A stretch of 64,000 bases of DNA from Distichodus sexfasciatus (GCA_032718565.1 JAVGVS010000022.1:496001-560000); one strand, 5' to 3'; counted from the stretch's first letter, positions 20,628 to 35,135 are shown. The notes: generated by a model from the sequence alone, not told the origin. Program-made: numbers and translations.

Positions 20628-23600
20628 TGAGAAATGATTATCAATTAGTTTCCTTTTCCATTCGTTGTGCATTAAATTATTATGATAATCAGTAACAAAG
20701 ATCAGTAATTAACATCAAGATGAGTCTTGTGAGCCCTGAAGATATAAAGTCATTACGAACTCCTGTATGTTTTCAAAACCAACACTACACCCACATCACA
20801 AACATTTCCCATGAATCTGAGCATCTGGTTTGCCACCCAATCGTTTTGGAAGCACATTAAGCATGTGAATTTCTGGGTGGGGCAGTTTACTCCAGGTAAA
20901 GAAAGAGCAGATTAATATCGAAAGTCATAATTCACAAGTTAAACATCATTTCAGATTCACGGTCTTTTGATCAACTCTGAGGAATGATTTTGGGATGGAA
21001 ATTTGATCTAAAAACAAAAATAGAAGCAAGTAAGAGCTAACAAGTTTCCATTGTAATGCTATTCTGTAAAATAAATTTTTACTAAAAATTATTATTATTA
21101 TTATTATTAGTAGTAGTAGTAGTAGTAGTATTAAACGATAAAGATGAAAATCATACTACTTATTAGAAATGCAAGCAATATTAAAAGGCTGATATAGATG
21201 AAAATATAATAATAAAAATATTTTTTGTTCAAATTACATTATTATTATTACTACATAAAGTGGGATTATATAACTGACTGCTTAGATACTCAAAAATGAA
21301 CCATTATTTAAAGCAATACTGTATTTAAATGAGATTTAATAAATTATTACATAGGTAAACGTTTTGATTCATACATAGATATTTTTGAGCACTGTATAAC
21401 TATTAACTGCATAAAGTTCTGCTTGGCAGAGCATGAAACCCAGGTGGAAAGAGTGCAACAGGCAGGTACAGTGATTTATTTGTACAGACTACATCTGTAA
21501 AACGCCAGGCTAGTTTACACTGTGGCAGACTCCGAATTAACATGCTTTCACAGGAAACAAACACCACTTGTGATGCATTTCTGTTGGCTCGTCTGCTCAC
21601 TTAGTGCCACGACTAACCAGCAGCGGCGTCTGAGGTGGGGATTAAGCGTCCTAACGAGAGCCTTAGTCGACCAAAGTGTGTGGAGTTCACCTATGTGGAG
21701 GCCAAGACACAGCCAGGGTAAAAAGAAACTCAAGATGTGAGGTAATATTTCCACAAGGATGTTTATATTCGTTGTGAATTGTTCGGTATGGTCTGTAAGG
21801 TATAATTTGAATGAAAGTAGATATTTTTCTTTAGCTGTCCAATGGTGAGTCTACATCTTCCAGTGACCTCGAGGGCCTTTCTTGTGGTGTCTGCTTGACT
21901 GTTTTTGGAGTTGCAGCTTGGAAGGAAAATAAAATCGCCCTCGGCACAGGCCGAGGGGGGAAATGTTTAATATCGACTGGCACGCTGTCAAGCACAACAC
22001 ACATTAAAAATAACTCAGAGTAGAAATTAAATCAAAATTTTAAAAGACAAAAAGGGGAAAGAAATGAAGCAACGAAAGGCATAGTGTACTGACATTATTT
22101 TGCTAAAGGAAGATATTTTAGTTTGGTGGCCTAACCACTGCAAACTCAGGCAAATTCTCCATTCTGCCATTTTAATCAAGGTCTTGGTCCAGGGAAAACA
22201 CCAAGTCTACCTACACAGCAATTCAAAATCCCAGAGCCTCTCGGGAACTGCCTTGATGATTCCAATGTTTTCCCCTCACAAGTTTAATTAACTGGTTAGG
22301 AGCAGTGGGGGTCATGTGCTGGATGTAAGTGTTTATCATCCATTCCATGCTCTTCCATATGGGGTATTGCGGATCTTGAAATATTGGATTTATTTAACCA
22401 TGATGTTATGTCCCACCCTTGGTTATGTGTATGTTTGAGATGTGTAGTCAGTATAACCGTCATGTAGTTAGATCATTTAATGTACACATGTAGTCTATTA
22501 TTTTAATACTTTGAGAGATTTTCAGATGAGTTTAATTGATCTGGTTAAACTGTAAGACCTTCTTATTTAGTGGAGAGCAAATTCTACTAATACACTCACA
22601 CGCATCACACTTCGACCCCGAGCAAAGACATTCCACACTAAAAAAATTAATGAAATCCTTTTGGAAACTGATACTGATATCACCAAGTGCATTTGTGACT
22701 TTTATGTAAAGAAGATGCAAAATACTAAGTCTTGGATTTGAACAAGCCTACGCATGTGCAAATTACTCTTCATATGGGCGACAGTGTGTAGGTCATCAAA
22801 CAACCAAATTTGAGCACTTTACTTTGAGAATTAAATCAAGCATTTTGTGATGCTTAATCTCTACTAATACCAGCAAAAATATTTTTAATACTTAAGCACT
22901 GTTAATTAGATACTTCAGTAATTTTACCCAAGACATCTATACGTCACCTATACATTTTCTTTCTAAGAAATCTTAACTTTTACTTAAAGACCAGTATCAG
23001 GTACAATAAACACTAGTGTACACTGTGAAAAAAGAAAACAATCCCATGTCATAACCTACACTGTCAGTCTTTATGAATCTAAATGAGGCTGTCAAGTCAT
23101 TGTGGTCAAGTGATGATGAAACTCATCTCATACTTCATAATTTTGCACAAAGAGCTGCAGATGACTTACATCTGAAGGGCACTGAAGCAAAGAGAAACAA
23201 CACAGTGAACAATCGGCTGAACAAAAAGACCTCTGTGGTGAGGCTCGTGTGACAGTTCATTGGCACCACACATGATGTTACAAGGGGGAGTGAGATGACT
23301 CGCATTTCAATTCTCTGTTACAAAGTGATACTCATAATTCCACGTGGATAAAAACAGAAAGTTCTGACACTATTTAGAAAGAACTATTTCTTTTGCTACA
23401 GTGTGTAACTTTAGGAAGATGGATGAGGGTATTGAGCTTACATCGCTTGGATCAGTCCCCGGAATGTCAGAAAACACAAACTTCAGCCACTGCATTTCTT
23501 AAATAACTTTCAGTAACGCAAGCTGTAACTGAAAACCTATGCAATTATTTCTATTTTATTAACACCAACCCCTTCCAAAATTAGCAATATGGTTGTCTTG

Positions 23601-26600
23601 TCATAATTCAACCAGTTATAATACAGGGGAAGGGCATAAAGTCTGTTGTTTTGAGACTTCTTTAGTTTAGTCTGTTCATTCCAGGTTCCTTTACTCCCGT
23701 TCTGGTACTTCTGACAGCAAATGGATTATATTGTAGTAAAGAGGTTAGAAGTTTTTGGCTTTTGTCAGAACCTGGAACCACCATTGTGTGAAAGGGCATA
23801 AAATACTACTTGGTTCTTCATATATCAAGTTTTGTTGTGACCTTTTAAAGAAGGCTGGAGAACGATGAAGAATGGGTCTTTTTTGAGAGTATATTAGCAA
23901 TCGAGCTACCATAATCTTGTCATTAGATATATTGAATTTGTGTACAAATATATGCATTGACTCAGACTTAGCAAAGAGCAATTATGGAGACGCGAAGGAA
24001 TGTATTTGTATTCAAGATGAGAGATGAGAGATTTCACAAGGCAGAGACACCGACTTAGAGAGAGACTGGTGTGATATGCTCAGACTTGCCTGAAACTCTG
24101 TCTGGCCATGATTTATGGCAGCACTTAATAAAAACATATATTAATGTTTTGCATGTTTTCCATTTAATGTCACATCTGTCTTATCAATTAAGAAGCATGT
24201 TACGAACAATTAAGTATCAGAAAAAGGGGGTGGGTGTCTCCTTGTGTGAAAGAATGTGATACAAACAGACTCCTGTTTAGATGTAGATATAATATTTACA
24301 TGTCCACTGTTTGGATGCTGGTCATTGCCACCTACATGGGCATAGAGTGATGACCTCACTGGACCCAGCAGCTGCACGGCTGTATTTTAATTCCAAAATA
24401 GAAACCAATATCAGCATTAGAGGGACAATGAGTTATGAGCATTTTAATCTCTAAAATCTTAAAAGCATCCTTGCTGAGTACTGTACTTCACTAAACACAG
24501 GGTTCGAAGATCAAAAAAGTGCAGATTAAATGTTTCATATAATTGACTGGAGTGAAGTAATATTAAAGGATGAATAAAACTTTATCCAGACATAATGATT
24601 TTCATCATGCATTCTACTGTGCAGCATTACAGACTTGTAAAGCTATAAAACTTTCTTTATGCCTCAGGACACCCAGACATGCTGATTACAGGTTTAAGTT
24701 TCATCCGTATAGACATCCCTTATGTGTGTTGCTAATAGTGTGCGTATCTACTTTAGACAACTGGTATGGCCTTATGCAGAGCCTGAAAGTATTAGGATCA
24801 GTTGCTGGGCACACAGACGCATGCCACATTAGATTGAATTAGGACTAAAACTCTGCATTTGTTTATGCAAAACTGCTCTACGCAGAATAAAGGCCAGCAC
24901 TGTCACCGTGATTCATGGTTAACCCCAAAAGCATTGTGTAACAGTCATAGCAAACACACTGCCAAGTCCTCAGGTCGCCACTAAGAGGAATGTTTTTTCC
25001 TCCCAAGTGCAGTCTGGATATTGTTTTGATATACCCACTTTTCTTAGTTATCCAGATCTACTGCTGAATATTTTATTGAATACTAGTATCGTTTTGGTTT
25101 ATTGCTGTCAGGCATGACAAACTTTAAAATATATCTCTCTTTCCCCTCTCTGTCTTTCCCTCTCTCTCTTTGTCTCTGTCTCTCTCTCCTCCTGAAATAC
25201 AGCCAACAGTTCAAATCCATCTGGCCCACAATTAGCCTTCTGCAATAGACACTACAGTGCTCCGGGCTAGGTTTAAGCTGCTTGAAAGGACTTTCTCAAA
25301 TCTCACTGCACATTACCACCTTCAAAACTACGACAGCCTCCAACTCAGCAGGGGCCGAGCCCATTTCTCACAATGAATAGGAGCCTGCAAATAAGAAACC
25401 CAAAATAAGAGTTGCCCTTATTCGTTTGTTAACCTCGGACTGCAGCTACAACATAACCCAGATCTGCCCTGTAGGGACACAGATGGTGAATTTGCGGTGA
25501 TCGGTGGCTCGTGAATGCCCCCTTTTCACTCATTTTTGCCTGTAGTGGTGATTTTGGCCTATGACCAAAAGTCTACCTTCAGTATGTATTACTCAAATAT
25601 TTACCCTGCTGCTATATTGAGATGGGAATACGGGAGGATGATTTAATGGGCACACCAAAGAGTCCGCCCCGGTGCCAGCAGTCCTCGTTTATGGTGGTCT
25701 GTCCGAGCTGCGGCAGTCCAGACACTTACGGTCTGTTTTATCACCCTGAGAGGTCATGATTCAACAGCAACCATGACACTCGGTCAGCTAGTGTTGGACT
25801 GCAGCTAAGGAAGACGGCCTGCCGAGCGTGAGGTTTCCTGTTGGACCAACCCCTGATGATAATCACGGGTGACTGGATTTTGGATTACTCTGCCCCAAAA
25901 TTCACTGGGACCTTAATTAGGTTGGATGGCATTATGGTATATTTTATAAATACCAGCTTTGGTGAAAAGATCCTGATGGATATGGATATTTCAGTATGAA
26001 ACTTTTTTTTCTTACTATGATTTATTGAGATGCCCATTTCGGTCTTAGTGGAAAAAGCTGCAGGTTTGCATCCAACATACACATTTGCTGTACTATTTAT
26101 TGACCGTTCCTTAAATGGCAGACTGAGCAAATGACTATATGTGAAACTGAAAACACATTAGAAGTGTTTCTTTTCTCCTCAGATGTCTTAATTTAGTTCT
26201 GACTTATTTGAGAGACAAATAGATGTGTTTTGATTAGGCAGTTAATGGAAGATCATCTTCACATCAAAAAATGTCAAAATTAGAGCAAGTGTTTTTTTTT
26301 GTTTTAATAGGCACATAAAAGGTTCGAACTCCACTAAAAATGTCTTGTAAGAATTTCCTGACTTGCTTTACTCTTGACTTTGTTTCAGGTGTCGTGAAAC
26401 CACTGGAACTAATATGATTAGTTTTGCTTGTCATTCATGAAACTGCCCCTTCAGTATTTTATCTCTTTATCCATTCTTCTGTACTGTTATTCTAATTTAT
26501 TATATTATATAAAATATTTCTTTTACAGTCATTTTGCAAACATTCGCCTAATTTTAAGTATAATCCAGTTTAAAATGTCTGTTGCATTTGCGATCATTGG

Positions 26601-27900
26601 CTTCTCAAACATGAAATGTTGAGGATTAAGAATGAAAGTCTTGGATCTGACATTAAGGTCTCCACACATTTGAGAAGCATGAGAGCACTCCAAAAACCTG
26701 AGCCTCACTCTCACTTGCTTCAGTTTGCACTCGTGTCACTGTTAATGTTATTGGGTGGCTTTTTTGTTGGAAAAGGTTGGAGTTAGGAACTGATATTCTT
26801 GGACTGCTTGCTTTGGAAGTGTAAGAGCAAACCTTGGAGGGCTATGAACTCCGGATACAGTGTTCATTTCAAAAGAACCTCTATTATTACTAACCTTTCA
26901 AGGAAATGTGTTATTTTATTCTCTTTAATATTTTCCCTCTTTTACGATTGCGCTTATGTGTGTGGTCAATAAGGCAGAGCTCACGTTCCTCTGCGATCCT
27001 CCTCGGAGACGCCGCTCCAATAGTGGAATGACCCACAATGCCTGGGTGGTCATAATGAGTGGCATTTGACATCTACAATGGCCTGTATTCATAGCAATTT
27101 ATTACATCATCTGTTCCTCTTTTGGTAGCTAACATCAATGGTTTTCACGTTTATAGTACATGTCTTGCACTTAATCATTCAGTAATGCTGAGCTATGTTT
27201 GGTGCAGGTCACTGAAGGAAAGAGTAACACCATTAAAAGCTGACAAATGCCTAATCAGCAATCTTTCTTACCTGAAATTATGGCTTTTCATGGGCTTATA
27301 GTAAGTTCCATCTACATTATAAAGACGACGGAAACAACTTTGCAAGCCTTGCTCTCATTATTTGACAAGCAATAGAAAATGATTAGATACATTTCCCAGT
27401 ATCCCAACTGCCAGAGAAGAAACCCAAGCTTAGACTGATTATAATGTATGTCATGCAGAAAGTCTTCAAACCTTAAATACTGTCTTTCCTGCTGAGATCA
27501 TAATGGACTTGTGCAACATTATTAGCTGTAACTGCAGAAGAATGGGACATTATAAGACACACACACTGACGACTTGAGTGGAACTAATAACATTTAAGTG
27601 AATTAGCCGAACAAATTGTGTGATCTTAGTTTCAAATCAAATCACAGACTGGCCAGTAAACATTATGGCCAATGTATGCTTCCTCAAAGCAATCAATGAC
27701 ACCAAAAAGACAATTGGAGAATCAGAGGATAAGCAAAGGACGTAGAAAGAGATTGAAGAGACAGGAACATGTCCAATGTATCCTAAACCAAACAAAAATG
27801 ATGTTAGTTAACTGTTTCATGCATGAACTATGATCCACCCAGTCGAAATATTATACCACTTTTCTCTCAAGTGGCACTGTGCACAAAAGGGATAAGCCAA
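20628..27900. other. Upstream flank of runx2, no gene recognised
   Basis: About 7.3 kb without a convincing exon. An ATT-to-TAG triplet microsatellite lies at about 21089-21131 and a CT-rich tract at about 25136-25190. The interval 25.2-25.9 kb is less AT-rich and unique-looking, and could be regulatory. The remaining frames are short and show no similarity. It may be intergenic or intron of the divergent supt3h gene. Confidence 0.5.
21089..21131 (+). repeat. (ATT)n-(TAG)n compound microsatellite
   Basis: A run of ATT units changes directly into TAG units within about 43 bases. Confidence 0.9.
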
Positions 27901-27904
27901 AAGT

Positions 27905-28632
27905 CAAGCTTGTTTGGGGTAGTGGTGGTGTGGTAGTCTGAAACCCTGTGCTGATTATCATTAGATAGCGGGTTTTGAATCCGTCGTTAGCATCATGAAC
28001 AAAATCTCAGGGTTGCCAACTTTGGTCAGTTGGCAGGAGTGACAATTTAATGTCCGAGCGTCGGGAGCATTAGCCTAATGTTACCCTGACCCTAACTGGT
28101 TGAGTATGTATCTATATTGTTACACATAACAAAGGATATTTTCTTATCTTAATAATCATCAATTTTACACCGAACCTTCACCTCTTTCCTACTGGCTCTG
28201 CAAGCTTTATACCAAAGACGATGGATAGGCAGACGGATATTTGCAGCGAACCAACAATCACAGAAAAGTGCTTAGATAACGCACAACGCATTACCTGCAG
28301 TTAATGAATGCAGTGATCTAGTTAGGAGTTTAGAGCCCATTTATGACTATAGCTTGTTTCTAGTGATTCAGAAAGAATTTTCTTATCTAGTCTAAGGATC
28401 AACTCAGCATATGAGTGAAAATGTTAAAAAATTTAAAAATGGTTAGATTTGGCATGAGGTTTCTTGCTTGAGGGTGAGAGCGTGAGATTAATGCTTAATG
28501 GGTGAGTGTCACGCCAGATTCGTGAGAGTTGGCAATCTTGACATCCTTAACCCCAGGTTGCTCCAGATAGACTGTCTTTGAAATTTGGAAATGAATAAAA
28601 GCTTTTTCTTAATGCAGTAAATTTAAATGTCA
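27905..28632 (+). mobile_element. tRNA-derived SINE split by a hAT insertion
   Basis: The head GGGGTAGTGGTGGTGTGGTA and a degenerate B-box-like GGGTTTTGAATCC (about 27970-27982) lie left of the inserted element at 28008-28540. The body resumes at about 28541 with TTAACCCCAGGTTGCTCCAG, ATAGACTGTC and an AATGCAGTAAATTTAAATG tail. The same body words occur in the SINE at 52.8-53.0 kb. Without the insert the SINE would be about 195 bp. Confidence 0.6.
28008..28540. mobile_element. Non-autonomous hAT element (533 bp)
   Basis: The left terminus CAGGGTTGCCAACTTTGGTC and the right terminus, reverse complement CAAGATTGCCAACTCTCACG, are imperfect inverted repeats of the CAGGGTTGCCAACT class frequent in fish. 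Inside are TCCGAGCGTCGGGAGCATTA and GCCTAATGTTACCCTGACCC, also typical. The 8-bp flanks (CAAAATCT and ACATCCTT) no longer match well, so the insertion is old. No transposase frame. Confidence 0.7.
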
Positions 28633-31600
28633 GTATGTCAATTAAGAATGTCCTTTATCTCTTTTTTAGACTCTAGATTCTAGATTTTGTCTTACATAAT
28701 ATGGTTAAGAGAAAAGTGTTGCTTTCTGTAATTAATCCTGGATATAAAATCTCATGTCCTGTCTATTGTCACCTAATTCAGATTTTCCGCAATCCAGGTT
28801 CTGCACAGAATTAAGGAGTTCTGATATCCAACTGAATTGCTAATTAACCATATCAGTTCAATTGTGCTGATGCAGGAAATACCAAATATTTGGGGGACAG
28901 GGGTGTTAGAGGATCGCTGCCATAAGGCATTGTAACAAAAAAACAAAGTGTTTTGTATATAAGAACCAGTGTAAAGATCTACTTATTAAGTTACAGGTCA
29001 AATAAATGAATGTGTCAAATGTTGTTAATTTTGTAGATCACACAAGGTTTCCAAGCAATGGGTTAAGCTGTGAACCAGTTAAGATGAGAGCGAGTGCTAT
29101 CTCTGAGTTTTCTGCAAAGTCGCTGGCTCATGTGAATAATCAGGTCCAGACCTTTCAGGGAGTGCCTTCTGGGCCGCAAGGTCGAGTCTCTCCGGGTCGT
29201 CTCACAGATCTCCCATTCATGGATGGAGATTAACTTCCCAACCATCCGCTGTCCTCACTCTCGCTTGATTTATGGAGGTTCACTTGATGATATGGTACTC
29301 ACTCATGAGCTGTTATTTAAGTACAACACAGATGTTATCATTAATTCTGCCATGAGTGTAATATGCCGTTACTCCATGGAACTTCCTTTAACCACAAAAT
29401 GCAGTGTAGGTGGTGCCCTGTAGTTCGGTGACTAATTCAGTTTGAGAAATGCCAGCATGGAAATTTATGTTGTATAATCACTCACACACTTCTATCTGAA
29501 TCTAGTGATTCAGTGAGTATCGATTCATTGAGGATTCTTTTACTAACTCAAGGGAATAGCTGACTAGACCTCATCATATGTGATGAGCCATTATTTAGGT
29601 GCCAGAAGATCTTTACTTTGAAGAAAGGTTTTAAGTCTTGGCTAGACCCACCTTGCAGATGGCCACGGTTGCTTAAAGACAACTCCTTTAATTGGCAACA
29701 GACAGTGGTGGCAGATCAGAATTTCAGATCATTGGGAAAATGAATGACTAGTGTGACTGTGATGTGCGGATCATCTGAATGCCAGGATGAGGGGGCCCCC
29801 CGTTTCTGGAAGTCATTTTAGTCTTACACACTTCTCCACCACTTTTGTTTCAGCATCTGTGTGAAATTTATAGAACCTGTGCTTCTGTTAACAGAACATC
29901 AGAGTTACTGAAATTCAGGACACATTTCGAATTCTCCTGGGCAATCATTCAGTTGCCCCTTTTTTACTTCATTTACTTAATGTACTGCAGTTTATGCAAT
30001 ATGTTTCTGTTCCTCTCATTCTGGAGTGATCAAAAGCAGTTGTAATTCAGCAGTTACACAGTTATTGCGCATTTGGGATAGCTACCATTTTTAATTTCAT
30101 ATTTTTCAGCAACTTCTGTTTTTGACTTCATCCATGTGTTCACATTTTCTCAAATAATTTCAATTACAGCAATTGAATTTTTATTGAAAGTAACATCATT
30201 TTTTACACAAGTGCTGGAGCAAACATTTGTGTCATAAAACCCTGGCGTCCCTCAGTATGTTTAATATTTACGTTTCTATCAGGACTTTTAAAACGTGTGA
30301 AAGGCAAATAAAGCACAGTCTTTATGGATTCTTATCAGCAGGATAATGAATGTTATTTGTGCAACGCACCATGTTTCTTGTTCAAATACAAATATCAATG
30401 CCACTTCACATTGTGTATCATTGTCTGATAGAAGACTAAAAATGCACTGTTACAAATATATTTTTCTGGTTTTACTCCAGAAAATGAATGAATGCACCAA
30501 AAGTATGCAAACCAAGACTTTGATGATGACTATTAACAAGATTAAAACAGTGACCTCTTAATTCTAAGGTTAGCATCTATTCTCTATATTGGCGAAAAAG
30601 TAAAGAATTTGATAGCAATTTATATGACGATTGCTAATACCATGAATTTGCAATGTCATTCGTTCCATTACAGCCAATACAAATAGTCACACATGACACA
30701 TTAAATGAAAACAAAACATGGCGAAATGGGCTGGTAAACCATAGCTGAAAAACAGAAGCAAAAGCTTTAGTTAAAATCACTGTTTACACACATTTCAAGC
30801 ATTTCACACTGTGACCATATCCTGTTATTGAAGCAATGGTATCTTTATAGCATTGTGACAGACGAAGAGAAGCATGGCACGCACTCCTGTTTGCTTACTG
30901 GGCAGCATGTTTAGTCATCCATCAGGGCAAAGGCAATTTAAGTGCTACCTGATGTTAGTGGCATTATATGTGGATGCAGTGGGATTTTTTAGGTGTGCCT
31001 CAGAATGGACATGTAATAATTTTGCCATTTACTGCGGCGATCTGAAGGCGTACTGCCGATGTTATATTGGTTTTGGAATGTACCATTCTATTTTAGTGCT
31101 CACTGTTGGTTTGGACTATCACAGCTCCTGTAAATGAAAGATGCTGAAAGTTACAATTTAACCAAAAATTGCGAAAGCTTTTAAAATCTTTTGATTTAAT
31201 ATGATCTGGTTCATTATGGGATTCAGTAGTTGATCCTATTGTTTTACAAAGAATTTAAAATATATCTTTTACCCCTTTATCCTGACAACACAAATTTCCA
31301 CTCCAGCGCCCGAGAAGAAAAATATCTCGTGCAATGCTGATGTCTGTTTTTAATGTTCACTGACATGAGTTTAATATTTTGGAACATAGCAAAAATAAGC
31401 TATATTTCTAAGCTGGAGCCTGAGCAAAATAACAAGTTCACATCCAGAGCTGAACAGAGCACTGACTGGTGTTTATTTTTCTGGACAGGGCACATCTATG
31501 GAATTTCAGCATTAACTGACAGTCTTCAAAATATTTATGAAAATGGCACCAAAACGGTACCAACATCAAAAAGCGTCTATCATTATTAATGCTAGGCTGT

Positions 31601-33470
31601 ATTTCCACACACTGCCTGTTGACCCCTGGCAGTTCTGCCAGATGGTACTATTTCAACAAAAACCAACAGGAATATTCAGATCCACATAACGCATTGAGGC
31701 TAGGAGCAACTCTATAAACTTTGTTCTAGGCAACTTGTATCGTTCTTCATGCATTGTATCATTCTTCATTCATTATGTTACACTGATTTATTTACATATG
31801 TTAGGCATTACATTGGTGTCATCAGGTTGTTCTCAAATTTACGAGTGTATGGAACAAAAGATTATAAAGTGACAACAGTGTTGTGGATAACAAAGATTTA
31901 AACAGGAACTTTTGTAATGAGAAGCAGTGTCATTGACTTGAAGTACTACAGTCATATTTTTCTATGTCCAACATTAACCTCAATAATACAGTGCAGAGAA
32001 TGAGATGAGCTATTACGACCACATTATTGCTTTTGGAGCTCTATTGACAGAACGGTGCTGATTACGTTCTAGATGTGTTGCAGGCTTCACTGTCAGCTTT
32101 GTGGAAGCATTACTTCAACCAGTTGATTGGGGGGGATCATTTTATGCTCTCTGTCCTCCTTTATTGCAACCGAATCTGTTTAACCGAATGGAATGAATTT
32201 GAATTTGTATCATTTAAGTTCTTTAAGAATCTGTCATCTCGAATATGTAAACGTTTAAGACGCGGCAGCCTGTGCGTGGCTATGACTAATAAGGCTTCAA
32301 TAAACTTGAGTGTCAAGTGTGCTTGATTTATTTAAAGTGGAGGGGAAGAGTTTAATATGAGACATATGTTTCTAATAGATAGTTGACGTTTGAACTGATA
32401 AATCGCTGGAGGATGTAAAATGGCTGTAACGCAGGCAGCCAGTGATTTGCTAGTAATGTAGCACAGACCCAGAATGTTTTATATGAATCACATCCATATT
32501 TTCCTATTACTTTCCATTTAGATTTATATTAAGATTCTATTTCAATCTTCACTACAAATAACTTTTATGGAATCATGGCACTGCACCATTGGAAATGTAG
32601 GCCCCAGTGCCCCAGTCTTATTTATGCTAATATGATAGACATTTAATGAATAAAACACTCCTATTCAGCATGAAAAACTTTGTACTTTGCCTTTGTACTG
32701 CAGAATATTCACAGCCAAAAACACTAACAAAATTAACCGAAGTTAAAGGGACAAGCAACATGTATATCTTGCCAATATTTGTGAGTTTGACTGGAGTATT
32801 CCTTCAGATATTGTGCAAAGTTTTATTTCTGAATATTTGATGCTTAATCTGTTTGATTAACTTTGTTTTCCATTATTGATCTGCATTTTTCCAGATTAGA
32901 AAATAAGTAGGTAATGTTAAGCAGGTCCTCTAAATAATACTGACATTTCTATGTAATTGATGTATATTCCTTTTTGTTTTACACAAAACAAATATTTAGA
33001 TATATAAAACATGTTCCACCAGAATAATCTTTTTATTATATGGTTAACATCTTGAAACTCTGAGTCATCTGTGTAGTCAAACAGTTACAGTTTGAACAAC
33101 TGTGACTAAGTTGAGTCTGTTAAACACACAGTGAGCAAGAAGATTTCTAAACTTTTCCAGTGCTTCTGTGTCGTCACTGTTTTCCATTTTTATCTTGATG
33201 TGCTCATCTCAGGTCTTCCACTTTGCCTTAAACCGCAAATGTTGAATTAAAACTGCAACCGTAAAATGGTTTATAGGGCAAAAAAGTTAAAAGCTTTCAG
33301 AGTGCTAAGAAGCTTTACCTTTAAATATAGTCATTTAAATTTAAATCTATAGTACTTTAAAGTAGAGAGCACTCTGAAAAGAAATTACCTGTTCAAACTG
33401 TAATTTTGCACTTAAAGTTTAAAATGCTATTTTATTAGATTAGAGGATGCACTGTTTAACAGCCTTTGCG
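28633..33470. other. Upstream flank, no gene recognised
   Basis: AT-rich sequence with short frames only. The longest, 30874-31137 on the plus strand (87 codons), resembles no known protein and lacks splice or coding signals I can defend. No repeat boundaries were identified. Confidence 0.45.
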
Positions 33471-33479
33471 ACAGAATTT

Positions 33480-33650
33480 CTGTTGTTTTTGTGACTTGTG
33501 GGGCAAGGGAACATTATGTAATGTCAAGGACAGGTTCCCTGTGAGGCTTTGGGGTTAAGGGCCTTCAGTTCTGTAAGTAGTAAAGAACTAGGCTTCAAAC
33601 CATAACCCCTAGGTTTGCAGACATGCACCCATTACAAGGCCAATACTTAA
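33480..33650 (-). mobile_element. Degraded SINE-like fragment
   Basis: The words GGGGTTAAGGGCCTTCAGTT, CTAGGCTTCAAACCATAACC and GCACCCATTACAAGGCC resemble the AAGGGCCTTGCTCAAGGG ... GGCTTGAACC ... ATTACAAG body of a fish tRNA-derived repeat. The copy is strongly diverged and the limits are approximate. Confidence 0.3.
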
Positions 33651-34800
33651 ACATTAGATTTCAATACTGGAGTCTATATTAGTTGTGTAGTGTGTTTTGA
33701 GTTGGAAGTCCACTGTCCATATGAATGAGGAAAATAATATGGGAAACAAACAAAGAAAGAAAACGCCTTTGGTGGCCGGTTCACATCCTGTCTGATTCAT
33801 GCATATTTTCACAATAAATTTCTGTGTTTCTTTTTAAGATTGGCAGTTAAATGTCACCCTTTAAGAAACCACACATGTTTAATGACATTTTATTTTAGTT
33901 TTTTGTCCCTTTCCCATAGTCTTTTAATTAGTCTCTTCATGTGTCCTCATATGTGGTTTCCTACATCTTTGTTCAGTCATCGGGAAGCGATTCATCACCT
34001 GGTAACTAAAGAAAAAAGGCATCTTTACAAAGGGTTATTTTCAGTTTAAGGTCTACCGTTCTCACTGAGAGCAATCACGCAACATTAGCACTCTATTTCA
34101 TTCTAGAAATAGATCAGAGACCAAACGTGTAAGAAGAGGGTTAAGCCAGTTTCTGGATGTTTGATGGTTAAGTCATTGCTTCCCTTTTAGACTATCATAA
34201 ATTATAGAATTAAACTGCTGCCTTCATTTAGTCTATTGTTTCTATCTTATTATCTGGTCAAAAGACTTTGTTTTTCCATAGTGGGAGATAAATACATCCC
34301 TACACTGCTATTTAACAAGCTACCTTTATGCCGGTCATACACAACCTGCCGTCTGGGCAAGTTCAAACTGCTCTCTTATGCGTAGTTCTGAAGCTGTCCC
34401 AGCCCTTTAATGTCTGAGTATGTGTTTATGCTATTGCAGTCTGTTAAATTAGCCCATGGGCTTTGTCAGCATTCCTAATGCTTGATGCATTATCATCCCT
34501 CATCAGTGCATAGGCCCGTATTCTGATAACACATTGACTGCTGGCACATTTATCTTATCTTAAAGCATGGATAGAACATACAGAGTTTGTATTTGCTGTT
34601 AGTGTCATGGTAAATAGCAATTTCATTGTCACTTGTATTAATTCTTTATTACTAGTTTTTATTTTATGTAAGTAACACCAATAACAGTAACACCAGCAGC
34701 ACTCAATAGCAATGTCTCCTGTTTATAAATTAGCAGTGCGTTCCACCATTATTTAAATTTAAAGTTCACTTTCACTTAATCAATCAATCAAATTTTTAAA
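33651..34800. other. Upstream flank, nothing recognised
   Basis: AT-rich DNA with no recognisable exon or repeat. A plus-strand 69-codon frame at 33840-34049 has no similarity I know. Confidence 0.4.
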
Positions 34801-35135
34801 AGGGGGCAGTTGGTGGCGTAACGGTAGGATCAGAGCACTCCTGCCCGGGCGCTTGTTACCACTCCTTCACAGATGGGTCAAATGCAGAGGTCACATTTCA
34901 TGGTGGTCCACTGTGTGCTGTGTAGTGGTGTGTTCACAATGACAAATAATCCCTCACTTTCACTTAAAGTTCCACCAACATTTAGTGAGTGAGTGATTAT
35001 TTGTCATTGTGAACACACCACAGCACGGCACACAGTGCACCACAACAAAATGTGACCTCTGCATTTGTGAAGGATCTCCATCCGTGAAGGAGCAGTGGGC
35101 GGTTAACATGGGAGCAGCGCTTGGGGACGGTACCT
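34801..35135. mobile_element. Inverted SINE-type dimer (long palindrome)
   Basis: The left half begins GGGGGCAGTTGGTGGCGTAA with an A-box-like TGGCGTAACGG, then runs through CTCCTTCACAGATGGGTCAA and TCACATTTC. The right half is the same family inverted and ends with GGAGCAGTGGGCGGTTAACA, GGAGCAGCGCTTGGGGACG and CCTTGCTCACAGGCACTTCA. The inner arms GTGGTGTGTTCACAATGACA... (34925-34951) and their exact complement (34995-35021) are 27 bp and perfect, with a 43-bp loop. The wider arms (about 34862-34951 and 34995-35083) match with a few differences. Related sequence recurs at about 41.63-41.82 kb. Confidence 0.85.

Noticed and set aside
26990..27040. LLGDAA codons recalling the SLGDARRPL segment of SUPT3H
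   Set aside because: The next residues are unrelated and a stop follows within six codons.
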